Positions 15,628 through 25,218 of a stretch of DNA of 64,000 nucleotides are shown here, in pieces. The notes below the pieces were generated by a model, which saw only the letters and a list, made by a program, of their open reading frames with translations, made no database searches and was not told the DNA's origin. Within the stretch, counting starts at the first letter, position 1, and each line of letters begins with the position of its first letter. A program made the translations under genes and the position numbers. This DNA is from Pseudanabaena galeata CCNP1313 (lineage in GTDB: Bacteria > Cyanobacteriota > Cyanobacteriia > Pseudanabaenales > Pseudanabaenaceae), in contig NZ_CP112874.1 of NCBI RefSeq assembly GCF_029910235.1, forward strand, positions 1,612,001 through 1,676,000, written 5' to 3'.

Positions 15628-15683
15628 GTAATTTAGTCTGCTCGGGGACTTAATGATCGCAAAGTAAAATTTTTTAGCAGTCT

Positions 15684-16562
15684 ATGGCAATAATTATTGA
15701 TGGCAAAGCCCTTGCAAAAAAAATGCAAAGGGCGATCGCCGAAGAAGTCGCACAACTACATCCAGAGTATGGTCGCCCTCCAGGGCTAGCTGTGCTAATG
15801 GTAGGGGATAATCCTGCTAGTGCTGCTTATGTCAAAAACAAAGAAACTGCCTGCCATAAATCAGGAATTGCCTCCTTTGGCAAACATTTTCCTGCAAGCA
15901 TTACTCAAGCCGAACTAGAGCTAGTTATTGATGAATTAAATGCCGATGATCGCGTCGATGGCATTTTGATTCAGTTGCCTTTACCTGACAAATTCAATGC
16001 GATCGCCCTTTTAAATCGCCTTGATCCCGACAAAGATGCCGATGGCTTGCATCCCAATAACTTAGGTAAACTAGCGCGGGGGGAATCAGGCTTGCGGAGT
16101 TGCACTCCTGCGGGAGTGATGGAGCTATTAGCCGAAGCCAAAATTGATATTGCTGGCAAAAATGCTGTGGTGATTGGTCGCAGCATTCTGGTAGGTAAAC
16201 CTGTCGCCCTAATGCTTTTGGAAGAAAACGCTACCGTGACAATCGCCCATTCCCGTACTAAAAATCTTGCCGAAATTACCCGTAAAGCTGACATCTTAAT
16301 TGCAGCGATCGGTCGTCCTGAATTTGTAACTGCCGAGATGGTCAAGCCAGACGCAGTAATAATTGATGTGGGGATTAACCGCATTACCGACTACGAAGGC
16401 AAATCTCGCTTAGTTGGTGATGTGGACTATGCCAGTGTCAGTGGGGTCGCGTCCCACATTACACCAGTCCCCGGAGGTGTTGGTCCCATGACCGTAACCA
16501 TGCTGCTGCACAATACCTTATGGAGTTACAAAGAAAAGTTTGCTAAATCTAAGAATTGCTGA
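15684..16562 (+). CDS. folD: Bifunctional methylenetetrahydrofolate dehydrogenase/cyclohydrolase
   Basis: The protein has 292 residues, standard FolD length. The catalytic [14 protein letters not shown] region contains the Tyr-x3-Lys pair, and [36 protein letters not shown] (NADP site) and the C-terminal [12 protein letters not shown] signature are all present. It interconverts methylene-, methenyl- and formyl-tetrahydrofolate in the cytoplasm for purine, formyl-Met and thymidylate synthesis. A single gene, 272 bp before the GGPP synthase gene. Confidence 0.97.
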   Translation: MAIIIDGKALAKKMQRAIAEEVAQLHPEYGRPPGLAVLMVGDNPASAAYVKNKETACHKSGIASFGKHFPASITQAELELVIDELNADDRVDGILIQLPLPDKFNAIALLNRLDPDKDADGLHPNNLGKLARGESGLRSCTPAGVMELLAEAKIDIAGKNAVVIGRSILVGKPVALMLLEENATVTIAHSRTKNLAEITRKADILIAAIGRPEFVTAEMVKPDAVIIDVGINRITDYEGKSRLVGDVDYASVSGVASHITPVPGGVGPMTVTMLLHNTLWSYKEKFAKSKNC

Positions 16563-16585
16563 ATGATTGCGCCGCCTACGATGAA

Positions 16586-16695
16586 CCCGATTTTGATGTT
16601 TCCAGCGCCTTCGGCGATGGAAACATCAAAATTGGGTTTTAAAAGTCCGCCATTGGCTAACCTAAAAAAACGATTTTTATAATCAGAATTGCTGG
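16586..16695. repeat. Degenerate element family D (copy 2)
   Basis: It retains the TTTCCAGCGCC hairpin (mismatched loop side) and AAAAGTCCGCC, and ends TTATAATCAGAATTGCTGG, but the first hairpin is broken by substitutions. It is inverted relative to copy 1. Confidence 0.55.
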
Positions 16696-16834
16696 CAATC
16701 AACAAATTCTTAGGTGAGAGATCGCAAGACATTGCATAATATACATTCTGGGTATAGTGCGAAATTCTGTCCCAATTTTTGACCTTAGTTGTTGTCAAAA
16801 TTGTCGAAGTTATTGTCGAAATTATTGCTAAGCC

Positions 16835-17737
16835 ATGCCATCATCAACAGTTGCATTCAATTTAGATAAGTATTTACGCGATCTCAAACAAGAGGTTGAG
16901 GCGGCTCTTGATGCCTCGATCGCTGTTACCTATCCCGAAAAAATTTACGAATCCATGCGCTACTCGCTGATGGCTGGTGGCAAGCGTTTACGTCCGATTC
17001 TTTGCCTTGCCGCTTGCGAATTAATCGGTGGTGAGCGTTCTTGGGCTATGCCTACAGCTTGCGCGATGGAAATGGTACATACCATGTCCTTAATCCATGA
17101 CGATTTGCCATCAATGGATAATGACGATTTTCGACGTGGCAAGCCGACCAATCACAAAGTTTATGGCGATGATATTGCGATTTTGGCTGGGGATGCCTTA
17201 CTTGCTTATGCCTTTGAATTTATTGCCGATCAAACTAAAGGTGTACCTGCGGAGAGAGTTTTAAAAGTGATCGCGCATTTAGGTCATGCAGTAGCCGCAA
17301 CGGGTTTGGTTGGCGGTCAAGTTGTTGATCTAGAATGTGAAGGTAAGATCGATGTTACTGCTGACACGCTCACGTTTATTCATATACATAAGACGGCCGC
17401 TTTGCTGGAGTCCTGTGTTATCTGTGGAGCATTATTAGCAGGTGCAAATGATACTGACATTAAACGTCTATCCACCTATGCTAATAATATTGGTTTGGCT
17501 TTTCAAATCATTGATGACATCTTAGATATCACTGCTACCTCAGAAGAGCTTGGCAAAACTGCTGGTAAAGATATCGCTGCCCAAAAAGTTACTTACCCTA
17601 GTTTGTGGGGTATTGAGACTTCACTACAAAAGGCGCAGGAACTAGTCGAACAGGCTAAAGTCCAACTCGTCAACTATGGTGATGCAGCTCTGCCACTGAT
17701 GGCTCTTGCTGATTACATCACTTCTCGAAAAAACTAA
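16835..17737 (+). CDS. crtE: Geranylgeranyl/farnesyl diphosphate synthase
   Basis: The protein has 300 residues. The first Asp-rich motif [10 protein letters not shown] is at 89-98, with the four-residue spacing typical of bacterial and plant GGPP/FPP synthases; GGKRLRP precedes it and the second motif DDILD lies near 226. [15 protein letters not shown] follows, as in cyanobacterial CrtE. It condenses isopentenyl diphosphate with allylic diphosphates to C15-C20 products for carotenoids, chlorophyll phytol and quinones. The DUF212 gene follows after 45 bp and is probably co-transcribed. Confidence 0.95.
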   Translation: MPSSTVAFNLDKYLRDLKQEVEAALDASIAVTYPEKIYESMRYSLMAGGKRLRPILCLAACELIGGERSWAMPTACAMEMVHTMSLIHDDLPSMDNDDFRRGKPTNHKVYGDDIAILAGDALLAYAFEFIADQTKGVPAERVLKVIAHLGHAVAATGLVGGQVVDLECEGKIDVTADTLTFIHIHKTAALLESCVICGALLAGANDTDIKRLSTYANNIGLAFQIIDDILDITATSEELGKTAGKDIAAQKVTYPSLWGIETSLQKAQELVEQAKVQLVNYGDAALPLMALADYITSRKN

Positions 17738-17782
17738 ATTCTAAATTTTCATCCCTATTTTCTCCTAATTCTTGCAATTGAT

Positions 17783-18223
17783 ATGAACATACATCCTGTT
17801 GGCGAAATCCTCGATAACCAAGTTCTACTAATTGCTTTATGTTCTAGCTTGACAGCTCAACTTCTAAAATTGTTCATTGAGCTAGCCCAATTTGGGAAAA
17901 TTAGATTCAAGGTGCTATTTGAAACAGGTGGTATGCCTAGCTCTCATTCGGCGCTAGTTTCGGCACTAGCGACAGGGATTGGACGCACCCAAGGATGGGA
18001 CACCCCACAATTTGCGATCGCGACAGTCTTTGCTTTTATCGTAATGTATGATGCCGCAGGTATCCGACTTGCCGCAGGTAAGCAAGCCAAGGTTCTCAAT
18101 CAAATCATGGTGGAAGTATTTGAAGAAGAACATGATCCACTCAAGGAGTTATTAGGTCATACTCCAGCTCAGGTCGTCGCTGGTTCTATTTTAGGTATCT
18201 TGCTAATGTGGTGGTTCTTATAG
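17783..18223 (+). CDS. Divergent PAP2-family membrane protein (DUF212)
   Basis: The protein has 146 residues with about four hydrophobic segments. The family signature GGMPSSHSALVSALATGIG lies at about 49-67; VMYDAAGIRLAAGKQA and HTPAQVVAGSILGIL follow. DUF212 is related to PAP2 acid phosphatases, but the substrate is unknown. In cyanobacteria it is often linked to crtE, as here, suggesting a role with isoprenoid diphosphates; this is inference. Its TAG stop begins the following palindrome. Confidence 0.85.
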   Translation: MNIHPVGEILDNQVLLIALCSSLTAQLLKLFIELAQFGKIRFKVLFETGGMPSSHSALVSALATGIGRTQGWDTPQFAIATVFAFIVMYDAAGIRLAAGKQAKVLNQIMVEVFEEEHDPLKELLGHTPAQVVAGSILGILLMWWFL

Positions 18224-18284
18224 AATTGCAATAAAAAAGAAGAGGGCTGCTAAAGCAGCCCTCTTCTTTTTTATTGCAATTCTA
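18221..18284. terminator. Perfect bidirectional terminator including both stop codons
   Basis: A 64-bp palindrome with about 30-bp perfect arms (core GAAGAGGGCTGC / GCAGCCCTCTTC, loop TAAA) flanked by A-runs and T-runs, so each strand has a U-tract. Its first three bases are the TAG of the DUF212 gene and its last three are the complement of the urtE TAG. Confidence 0.9.
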
Positions 18285-19004
18285 CACGGCTAGGAATTTC
18301 TGAATCACTTCATTGCTTAGCTCTGCTGTTTTACCAGAAGCGACAATACCACCTTTTTGCATGGCATAATACCAATCTGCTTGGCGGACAAAGTGCAAAT
18401 GCTGCTCCACAAGCAGGATTGAAATCCCAGTGGTTGCCACAATATGTTTAACTGCCGATTCAATTTCTAGAATAATTGATGGCTGAATCCCTTCCGTCGG
18501 TTCATCAAGAATTAATAATCTAGGTTGTCCCATCAAAGCACGGGCGATCGCTAATTGCTGTTGTTGACCACCGCTCAGGTCACCACCCATGCGATTGAGC
18601 ATCGATTTTAAGACTGGGAAAAGCTCGTACACCATATCTAAGAGATTTTGGCGAACCGCAGGAGTAACAGGTCGAGATTCTAAACCAAGTAAGAGATTCT
18701 CTTTGACAGTCATACGGGGCATAACTTCCCGCCCTTGAGGCACATAGCCCACACCCATTCTGGCGCGTTGATCGGGCGTGAGTTCAGTAATATCTTTACC
18801 AAAAAAAGAAACATCTCCCTGTCTAGGTTTTAGCAAACCCATAATTGTTTTTAACAGCGTTGTCTTACCGACTCCATTACGACCAATTAGACAAACCATT
18901 TTGCCCGAAGCCACGCCCATATCAACATTACGCAGAATATGGCTTTCACCATAATAAACATTGAGATTATTAATTCGTAAAATCGGATCGTAAGTATCTT
19001 CCAT
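18282..19004 (-). CDS. urtE: Urea ABC transporter ATP-binding protein UrtE
   Basis: The protein has 240 residues. Walker A GRNGVGKTT, Q-loop GYVPQGREVMP, signature LSGGQQQQLAIARAL, Walker B LLILDEPTEGIQPSI and the H-loop are complete. The 'TEGIQPSII' wording is typical of UrtE rather than LivF. It is the last gene of the urtABCDE operon and energises high-affinity urea uptake with UrtD. Between urtE and urtD lies about 100 bp with TTAGCT repeats. Confidence 0.95.
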   Translation of the reverse strand: MEDTYDPILRINNLNVYYGESHILRNVDMGVASGKMVCLIGRNGVGKTTLLKTIMGLLKPRQGDVSFFGKDITELTPDQRARMGVGYVPQGREVMPRMTVKENLLLGLESRPVTPAVRQNLLDMVYELFPVLKSMLNRMGGDLSGGQQQQLAIARALMGQPRLLILDEPTEGIQPSIILEIESAVKHIVATTGISILLVEQHLHFVRQADWYYAMQKGGIVASGKTAELSNEVIQKFLAV

Positions 19005-19032
19005 AATTTACCTTTGTTTTAAGTTGGATGTT

Positions 19033-19110
19033 TATTGGCTATTAGCTGTTAGCTTTTAGCTTTTAGCTATTAAGTTCTTACAGTCATCAATTACTAAAAG
19101 CTAATAGCTA
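19033..19110. repeat. TTAGCT-type short repeats between urtE and urtD
   Basis: TTAGCT/TTTAGC units occur about five times within 45 bp (ATTAGCTGTTAGCTTTTAGC), and CTAAAAGCTAATAGC lies on the other side of a spacer, allowing a hairpin. The end overlaps the last codons of urtD. This kind of intra-operon repeat is common in cyanobacteria and may tune urtE expression. Confidence 0.55.
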
Positions 19111-19860
19111 ATGCTCCTCTTCCTGCTGCCCCAAATAAACCTCAATTACTCGTGGATCGTTCTGCACTTCTTCAAAATTGCCTTCACAAAGAACGCTACC
19201 TTGATGCAAGACAGTTACCTTCCGTGCAATTTGACGCACGAACTCCATATCATGCTCAATGACGATAATTGAATGGGATTCTGCCAAAGACATCAAGAGA
19301 TCACCAGTTTTTTCGGTTTCTTCATCAGTCAAACCTGCAACGGGTTCATCTACTAACAACAAATCTGGAGACTGAGCAATTAACATGCCAATTTCTAGCC
19401 ATTGTTTTTCACCATGGGAGAGAAACTCTGCTTTCATTCCTGATTTGTGGCTGAGTCCGATGGTTTTCAAAAGATCGTTGACCTTCTGCTTCTCTACCAC
19501 TGTTGGTGGCTTAAACAATGTGGAAAAGACATTCTTATTAGGATTACTAGCTAACTCTAAGTTCTCCCTTGGTGTGAGATTGAGGTATACACGCGGTGTT
19601 TGAAACTTGCGTCCTACTCCCATTCTGGCTATTTTATGCTCAGAAAGCGATCGCGTATTTCTACCTTTAAATTTCACCTGTCCTTCGGTGGGTTTCACTT
19701 TGCCCGTGATCACATCTAAGAATGTGGTTTTACCCGCACCATTAGGTCCAATGATTACCCTTAGCTCACCCTGTTCCATATCAAAGTTCAAGTTGTTAAT
19801 GGCTTTAAAGCCATCAAAACTAACCGTGACATCTTCAATTTCTAGGATTTTCCCTTTCAC
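19108..19860 (-). CDS. urtD: Urea ABC transporter ATP-binding protein UrtD
   Basis: GTG start, 250 residues. Walker A GPNGAGKTT, Q-loop GRKFQTPRVYLNLTPREN, signature-like LSHGEKQWLEIGML, Walker B LLLVDEPVAGLTDEE and the IEHDMEFVR H-loop. The LSHGEKQ variant of the ABC signature is characteristic of UrtD. The GTG start overlaps the end of urtC by 26 bp, implying translational coupling. Confidence 0.95.
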   Translation of the reverse strand: MKGKILEIEDVTVSFDGFKAINNLNFDMEQGELRVIIGPNGAGKTTFLDVITGKVKPTEGQVKFKGRNTRSLSEHKIARMGVGRKFQTPRVYLNLTPRENLELASNPNKNVFSTLFKPPTVVEKQKVNDLLKTIGLSHKSGMKAEFLSHGEKQWLEIGMLIAQSPDLLLVDEPVAGLTDEETEKTGDLLMSLAESHSIIVIEHDMEFVRQIARKVTVLHQGSVLCEGNFEEVQNDPRVIEVYLGQQEEEH

Positions 19861-21031
19861 TTTGTACCTCTGGATCTAACTCAAGACTGGGATATGTAAC
19901 CGTCGGTCTGCCAAAAAAGATTCTCTTAAATAGCAATACGCCACTAGTGCGACACCAACCAACTAAACCATCGGGCAGTACCATGACGACAATCAAGAAC
20001 ATCGCACCCTGAAAGAATAGCCAAATTTCGGGGAATTGCTCACTCAGTAAGCTCTTAGCAAAGTTGACTAAAATTGTGCCGATTAATGCACCGATCAATG
20101 TAGCTCGACCACCCACAGCTACCCAAATTACCATTTCAATGGAAAGAGCAATATCCATTGATTTTGGAGAAATGATTCCAGTTTGAGGAGTGAATAACGC
20201 ACCGCCAATACCAGCCAAAACTGCTGAAATCGCAAACACTAACACTTTAAATCCAGTGGGATCATAACCAGAGAATCGAGCGCGGTTCTCATCATCTCTT
20301 AATGCAATTAATAAGCGCCCAAATCTACCACTAGTTAGCCATCGGCAAAGTGCATAGGCAAGCCCTAAAAAGACTACAGTTAAAATATAGAAGACTCTTT
20401 GGGTTTCAGGAGCATTAATATCGTAGCCAAAAATGGTCTTAAAATCAGTCAGTCCATTCGTGCCATTAATCAGTTGCTGCTGACCGTTGAAAAAGTTAAA
20501 AAAGATAATCGTGGTGGCTTGAGTAAGAATTGAGAAATACACTCCACGAATGCGATTTCTAAATACTAAGTATCCTAAGACTGCGCCCACAATCGCAGGG
20601 ATCAGCACGATCGCTAAGACTGTAAATTGGAAAGAGTGAAAAGGTTCCCAAAGAGCAGGAAGTTTATTAATTCCATACAGAGGCATAAACTCAGGCAGCT
20701 TTTGGGTGGACTCAGCAGGAAATTGCAGTTTTAAGTGCATTGCAAGGGCGTATCCACCCAAACCAAAAAAGACTCCATGTCCTAAGCTCAAAAGTCCAGT
20801 AAATCCCCAGATCAGGTCAATCCCTAGAGCAACGATCGCTAAAGCTAAAAATCGACCTAGCATCGTGATTCTAAAAGCTTGTCCCGTCGCACTAAAAATT
20901 GGGGGGATCACAAAAATCAGTATCAAGGCGATCGCTAAGCCGACACCAACTTCAATCCCTAGCGATCGCCAATTTTTCTGAGATATCGATGGAGTTGGAA
21001 TATTTTGAGAAATATCTTCTATCATGCTCAT
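19835..21031 (-). CDS. urtC: Urea ABC transporter permease UrtC
   Basis: The protein has 398 residues with about 9-10 membrane spans (LivM-type fold). The loop RLLIALRDDENRARFSGYD is the conserved cytoplasmic motif that contacts the ATPase. FTGLLSLGHGVFFGLGGYAL is typical of branched-chain amino acid/urea permeases. It forms the membrane channel with UrtB. It lies 30 bp downstream of urtB and overlaps urtD. Confidence 0.95.
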   Translation of the reverse strand: MSMIEDISQNIPTPSISQKNWRSLGIEVGVGLAIALILIFVIPPIFSATGQAFRITMLGRFLALAIVALGIDLIWGFTGLLSLGHGVFFGLGGYALAMHLKLQFPAESTQKLPEFMPLYGINKLPALWEPFHSFQFTVLAIVLIPAIVGAVLGYLVFRNRIRGVYFSILTQATTIIFFNFFNGQQQLINGTNGLTDFKTIFGYDINAPETQRVFYILTVVFLGLAYALCRWLTSGRFGRLLIALRDDENRARFSGYDPTGFKVLVFAISAVLAGIGGALFTPQTGIISPKSMDIALSIEMVIWVAVGGRATLIGALIGTILVNFAKSLLSEQFPEIWLFFQGAMFLIVVMVLPDGLVGWCRTSGVLLFKRIFFGRPTVTYPSLELDPEVQSERENPRN

Positions 21032-21061
21032 TTGTCTATTACATACTGATGTTCAGGACAC

Positions 21062-22231
21062 TTACAACTCTACCGATCGCCCCTTTTGAGGGAACATGCC
21101 CGCAGGCTTATACTGCAAGAAGGCAACAATCGCTAGGAAAAGTAATACTTTTGCCATGCTGGTAGTACCAAAGAAAGTAAAAAATCCCGCCACAGGACTT
21201 TGTGGACCAAACAAAGTGACAAAGGTTTGCGATCCAAATAGATAGCTAGTAATACCGATCGCCATGGCGGCTGCAATACTACCAACAAGCTTACCAACAC
21301 CGCCAACCACAACCACCATAAAGGTATCAACAATGTAGTTTTGACCAGTATTAGGTCCCACTGAGCCAAGGAAACTAACCGCACAACCCGCAACCCCTGC
21401 AAGTCCTGAGCCAAGAGAAAAAGTAAGTGCGTCAACGGTTTTAGTGGGAATTCCTAAACAAGAACTCATTTGGCGGTTTTGCATGACTGCGCGGATGCGT
21501 AATCCCCAAGGCGATTTCTCTAAGAACAGATAAATACTAATTACACAAATAATGGTTAAAGCGATAATAAATAAGCGCACATAGGGCAACTGGATTGAGC
21601 CAATCTCCATACCGCCACGCAACCACTTCGGAGCAGTTACATCCACGTTTTGCGCTCCAAACCAAGGTTGAGTTACAGCAATCTTATAGATCTGAGCCAT
21701 TAATACAGATACAGTAACTGAAATGGCTAGAGACAGCGGCAAAAGAATAGCGATCGCCCAGTTACGGATTGATTCCCAATTTGGTCTTTTCTGGAGAATC
21801 CAGACCCCAACAAAATACAAAATGCTAAAAACTACTAAACCAGCTAGGATTACCCAATTGATACTACGCACAAATTGTTGAAAAATCAGGCTCACGCCCC
21901 ACGTTGCCAACAGCGTCTCAAGGGGTCGTCCATAGAGATGGCGAATCACCCCCTTTTCCAAAAGGAAGCCAATCGTTGCGGTCACTAGAAAAGCGGCAAT
22001 TAATGCGGCAAAAACATAGAAATCTGTCCAAGGTTCTCCCAAATTTTTGAAGCCATTCTGCACTACAAAAGTTGTATAAGCTCCAAACATCATCAGTTCG
22101 CCATGAGCCATATTAATTACGCCCATCAAACCAAATACGATTGCCAAACCTAGTGCAGCTAGCAACAAAACAGAACCTGTACTGATGCCGTTAAATACTC
22201 CTTGAAGAAGTTGGAGAAGATTCTCTGTCAT
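21062..22231 (-). CDS. urtB: Urea ABC transporter permease UrtB
   Basis: The protein has 389 residues, LivH-type. GLAIVFGLMGVINMAHGELMMFGAY at the N-terminus and RAVMQNRQMSSCLGI (EAA-like coupling loop) are diagnostic. Multiple hydrophobic spans. It is 280 bp downstream of urtA, with a hairpin and a dispersed repeat between them that could lower expression of the membrane components relative to the binding protein. Confidence 0.95.
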   Translation of the reverse strand: MTENLLQLLQGVFNGISTGSVLLLAALGLAIVFGLMGVINMAHGELMMFGAYTTFVVQNGFKNLGEPWTDFYVFAALIAAFLVTATIGFLLEKGVIRHLYGRPLETLLATWGVSLIFQQFVRSINWVILAGLVVFSILYFVGVWILQKRPNWESIRNWAIAILLPLSLAISVTVSVLMAQIYKIAVTQPWFGAQNVDVTAPKWLRGGMEIGSIQLPYVRLFIIALTIICVISIYLFLEKSPWGLRIRAVMQNRQMSSCLGIPTKTVDALTFSLGSGLAGVAGCAVSFLGSVGPNTGQNYIVDTFMVVVVGGVGKLVGSIAAAMAIGITSYLFGSQTFVTLFGPQSPVAGFFTFFGTTSMAKVLLFLAIVAFLQYKPAGMFPQKGRSVEL

Positions 22232-22276
22232 GTTTCTATCAACATTATTTATCGGTATTTGGTATCGAAATCAATA

Positions 22277-22322
22277 GTACAAAGTGTAGAGGCAATTCAT
22301 GAATTGCCTCTACACTTTGTAC
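22277..22322 (-). terminator. Hairpin between urtA and urtB
   Basis: A perfect palindrome, GTACAAAGTGTAGAGGCAAT and complement. Its position between the binding-protein gene and urtB suggests partial termination or mRNA stabilisation of urtA, a pattern common in ABC operons; this is inference. The core equals that of the hairpin at 7221-7254. Confidence 0.55.
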
Positions 22323-22361
22323 TTAATGCATAAGTCTTAAAAACCGTTTAAGAATTGTCTA

Positions 22362-22437
22362 GATCCCTCCCAGCCCCCCTTAAAAAGGGGGGAGAATTTT
22401 CTTCTTCCCCCTTTTTAAGGCGGATTGAGGGGGATCT
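22362..22437. repeat. Dispersed repeat CCCCCTTAAAAAGGGGG type
   Basis: Two inverted parts, AGCCCCCCTTAAAAAGGGGG and CCCCCTTTTTAAGGCGGATT, flanked by GATCCCTCC and GGGGGATC. This is a widespread intergenic repeat of cyanobacteria, recognised from general knowledge. Confidence 0.7.
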
Positions 22438-22511
22438 CTTAAGGCTTTTGATCGCAAGAAGTAATTCTTAAATGGTTTCTTAAGCTTCTAAATAATTAAG
22501 CAAATAGAAGT

Positions 22512-23843
22512 TTATGCCTTCTTAAATTTGCCACCTTTAGCTTTATCAGAGTAATCACAGTAATACCCTTTAGTTTCGGTTACAAATTGGTTCCAAGGTA
22601 ATGGCGCAACTGCTTCCTTAGTCTCATTGACAATCTTGAACTGACCATCGGCGGTAACTTCACCAATACGCACAAACTTAGAAAGGTGATGGCTATTTTC
22701 CATCGTCACCTTGCCTTCTGGAGCGTCAAAGGTTTGACCTAGAGCAGCCATTCTTACCGCTTCGAGATCATCAGCTTTACCTGCTTTTTTGACAGCTTGA
22801 GCCCAGATATTAACAGCAATATAGCCAGCTTCCATTGGGTCATTGGTAACGCGATCTGCACCATACTTAGCCTTGAATGCTTCTACAAACTTCTTGTTGG
22901 CAGGGTTGTCAACGGTCATGAAGTAGTTCCAAGCTGCATAGTGTCCCTTCAGGAATTCAGGTCCGATCGCCTTAACTTCTTCTTCAGCGATACTGACGGA
23001 CATCGATGGATACTTATCAGCGGTCAAACCCGCACCTTGCATCTGTTTAAAGAAGGCTACGTTACTATCACCATTGAGTGAGTTGTAGATTACGCCACCA
23101 TTTGGCAAAGCTTGTTTGATTTTGGAAATGATAGGGGTTACTTCTGAGTTACCCAGTGGCAAATAATCTTCACCAACTACCTTGCCACCCAATGCTTCTA
23201 ATTGAGCCTTGATGATTGTATTAGCAGTACGAGGGAATACATAGTCAGAGCCAACCAAGAAGAATTCTTTACCCTTGTTGTTCAGTAACCATTCTACAGA
23301 AGGTTCAATCTGTTGGTTTGGTGCAGCACCAGTGTAGAAGATATTCTTCGAGCATTCTTGTCCTTCGTATTGGACAGGATAGAAGAGTAGATGATCTTTA
23401 GATTCAAATACAGGTAGTACAGCTTTACGACTTGCTGAAGTCCAGCAACCGAAAACAACTACAACTTTGTCTTGGTCAATCAATTTCTTAGCTTTTTCAG
23501 CAAATGTGGGCCAGTCAGAAGCTCCATCTTCAACGATCGCTTCAATTTGCTGACCCAGTACACCGCCAGCCTTATTAATTTCTTCGATCGCAAGTTGAGT
23601 TGAGTCAACTAGACTCTTTTCACTGATCGCCATAGTGCCACTCAAAGAGTGCAAAATCCCGACCTTAATCGTACCACCACTAGCTGCGGGAGTGCCTGTG
23701 GCTGTAGGTGATGCATCAGTAGTTGCGGCTGTGGTTGTAGTGGCTGTGGGAGTAGCTGGCGCACAGGCTTTGATTAAACTACTAATTCCAAGGGCAGCAG
23801 AGCCATAAACGATAAACTTACGACGATTCATTTGACTGCTCAT
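22512..23843 (-). CDS. urtA: Urea ABC transporter substrate-binding protein UrtA
   Basis: The protein has 443 residues. The N-terminus [18 protein letters not shown] has a twin-arginine motif followed by a hydrophobic core and LIKACAP, so export by Tat and lipid attachment at Cys are likely. The mature part contains [35 protein letters not shown] and [19 protein letters not shown], all typical of UrtA. It captures urea in the periplasm. A GGAGG lies about 11 bp before the ATG. A perfect NtcA site is about 145 bp upstream, so induction under nitrogen limitation is expected. Confidence 0.96.
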   Translation of the reverse strand: MSSQMNRRKFIVYGSAALGISSLIKACAPATPTATTTTAATTDASPTATGTPAASGGTIKVGILHSLSGTMAISEKSLVDSTQLAIEEINKAGGVLGQQIEAIVEDGASDWPTFAEKAKKLIDQDKVVVVFGCWTSASRKAVLPVFESKDHLLFYPVQYEGQECSKNIFYTGAAPNQQIEPSVEWLLNNKGKEFFLVGSDYVFPRTANTIIKAQLEALGGKVVGEDYLPLGNSEVTPIISKIKQALPNGGVIYNSLNGDSNVAFFKQMQGAGLTADKYPSMSVSIAEEEVKAIGPEFLKGHYAAWNYFMTVDNPANKKFVEAFKAKYGADRVTNDPMEAGYIAVNIWAQAVKKAGKADDLEAVRMAALGQTFDAPEGKVTMENSHHLSKFVRIGEVTADGQFKIVNETKEAVAPLPWNQFVTETKGYYCDYSDKAKGGKFKKA

Positions 23844-23988
23844 TAAACTTTAACGCCTCCAAACTATTGAATTTTGTTTAAAAAAATTGACTTAACAATC
23901 TAGGATGGAGGTGAAACCTCACTCCTCTCACACTGATCAATCAAAGATGATAGCTTCACAATCCTGATATAGTTAATCTCAATCGGTT

Positions 23989-24002
23989 GTATCACAGAAT
24001 AC
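23989..24002 (-). promoter_or_regulatory. NtcA-binding site upstream of urtA
   Basis: On the minus strand the sequence reads GTATTCTGTGATAC, an exact GTA-N8-TAC. About 15-22 bp downstream is AT-rich TAACTATAT, which could serve as the -10. This spacing fits a class II NtcA-activated promoter. The site is 146 bp before the urtA start. Confidence 0.75.
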
Positions 24003-24066
24003 TTTTTTTAACCATTGGTCTTCCCATGATTCATCTCAGATAGCAATTAGCGATTGAACTAAAATA

Positions 24067-24158
24067 TATAGCGATCCTAAATGGTTTGTGAGAGTGCGTC
24101 CCGAAGGGGCGGACTCTCACAAACTTGCAAATCTTACAAATCATTTAGGATCGCTACA
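24067..24158. repeat. Palindromic element type B (copy 2)
   Basis: The ends TATAGCGATCCTAAATG and CATTTAGGATCGCTACA are perfect inverted repeats over about 15 bp. Hairpin 24084-24124 (GTTTGTGAGAGTGCGTCC arm). It lies just upstream of the urtA promoter. Confidence 0.75.
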
Positions 24159-24245
24159 TAAACTTTTTTTGTCAATTTTTTGGCTTCACAGCTTTTTTGC
24201 AAAAAAATTGTTTTTTTGTCGGAATTACAACTTTTTAATCTAAAC

Positions 24246-24360
24246 TAACGTCAGTTCGCCGAAAGCTAAAAATGGTAAGAATCGCTAAGCGATTCTTACC
24301 ATTTTTAGCCATTTGTGGCGTGCGAAGCCCGCCGCAAATGGCTATATCGAACTCACGTTA
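24246..24360. repeat. Two-hairpin element family C (copy 2)
   Basis: The ends TAACGTCAGTTCG and CGAACTCACGTTA are near-perfect terminal inverted repeats. Hairpins AATGGTAAGAATCGC and GCCATTTGTGGCGTGC match copy 1 (14248) and copy 3 (58522). Confidence 0.82.
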
Positions 24361-24363
24361 AAC

Positions 24364-24468
24364 TACAGTGCTTTGCGCTCAAACCCAAACCAAGAAAATT
24401 TTTGAAAGCGTTGCTAAGCAACGCTTTCAAAAATTTTCTTGAGGTTCATTTGATCGGTAATTGCTGTA
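24364..24468. repeat. Palindromic element family F (copy 2)
   Basis: Inverted relative to copy 1. It ends CGGTAATTGCTGTA. Hairpin 24391-24441 (CAAGAAAATTTTTGAAAGCG arm). The 700-bp gap between urtA and ureG is filled by B, C and F elements plus the NtcA promoter; no gene is seen. Confidence 0.7.
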
Positions 24469-24545
24469 AAATCCAGCTAAACTTATAAAAGAGTTATATT
24501 GTCACACTTTCATAAGTTTAGCTAGGCTACTTAATGTCATTAAAT

Positions 24546-25139
24546 CTACATTCTGTTGACAATAAATTCTGTGATTTTGGCTAGTCCATCTTGGGTTTTG
24601 AGGTTACTAAATACAAAGGGTTTGTCACCTCGCATCTTTCGAGCATCGCGATCCATCACACCTAGGTCTGCACCAACATAGGGAGCAAGATCAATTTTAT
24701 TAATCACCAATAAGTCAGACTTTGTAATCCCAGGTCCACCCTTACGAGGAATTTTATCTCCTGCGGCAACGTCAATCACATAAAGCGTTAAGTCTACAAG
24801 TTCAGGGCTAAAAGTAGAAGCTAAATTATCACCGCCACTCTCTACAAAAAGTAAATCTAAATCCGTAAAACGAAGTTCTAATTGCTCGATCGCCGCCAGA
24901 TTCATCGAAGCATCTTCACGAATTGCAGTATGGGGACAGCCGCCTGTCTCCACGCCTACAATACGATCGCGGGATAGAGCTTCACTACGAACCAGAAATT
25001 GAGCATCTTCTTGTGTATAAATGTCATTGGTAACAACTGCAATCTGAAAATGCGATCGCATAGATTTACAAAGGCAATCAACAAGGGCGGTTTTGCCAGA
25101 ACCAACTGGGCCAGCTACTCCGACACGAAATGGTGACAT
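24546..25139 (-). CDS. ureG: Urease accessory GTPase UreG
   Basis: The protein has 197 residues. P-loop GPVGSGKTA at 10-18, [10 protein letters not shown], the metal-binding [11 protein letters not shown] (Cys-Pro-His) that binds Ni, VESGGDN and the [14 protein letters not shown]4 motif. It hydrolyses GTP while delivering nickel to apo-urease with UreE, UreF and UreD. It is divergent from ureE-ureF with 79 bp between starts. Urease structural genes ureABC and ureD are not in this window. Confidence 0.97.
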   Translation of the reverse strand: MSPFRVGVAGPVGSGKTALVDCLCKSMRSHFQIAVVTNDIYTQEDAQFLVRSEALSRDRIVGVETGGCPHTAIREDASMNLAAIEQLELRFTDLDLLFVESGGDNLASTFSPELVDLTLYVIDVAAGDKIPRKGGPGITKSDLLVINKIDLAPYVGADLGVMDRDARKMRGDKPFVFSNLKTQDGLAKITEFIVNRM

Positions 25140-25166
25140 TGGGATTTATCCAGCTTATATATAAGG

Positions 25167-25203
25167 TAAAGTAGAGACGACGCTTTGCGTCGTCTCTACT
25201 TTA
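25167..25203. promoter_or_regulatory. Palindrome in the ureG-ureE divergent promoter region
   Basis: TAAAGTAGAGACGACGC and its perfect complement around a TTT loop. It occupies about half of the 79-bp intergenic space, so it must lie between or within the two promoters and 5' leaders. It resembles the GGCGGCGC hairpin elements in design but has no copies that I can see in the window. Confidence 0.5.
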
Positions 25204-25218
25204 CTGTAATTTTAGCTA

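Noticed and set aside
15971-16384. 137-codon open frame opposite folD
   Set aside because: Antisense shadow of folD; amino-acid composition is atypical and it lies entirely in a well-supported gene.
16787-16830. Three imperfect copies of TTGTCRAAATT before crtE as an operator
   Set aside because: AT-rich slippage-type repeat; too degenerate and no known regulator matches.
24600-25139. ureG as HypB (hydrogenase nickel GTPase)
   Set aside because: The [11 protein letters not shown] motif, length and neighbouring ureE/ureF favour UreG.
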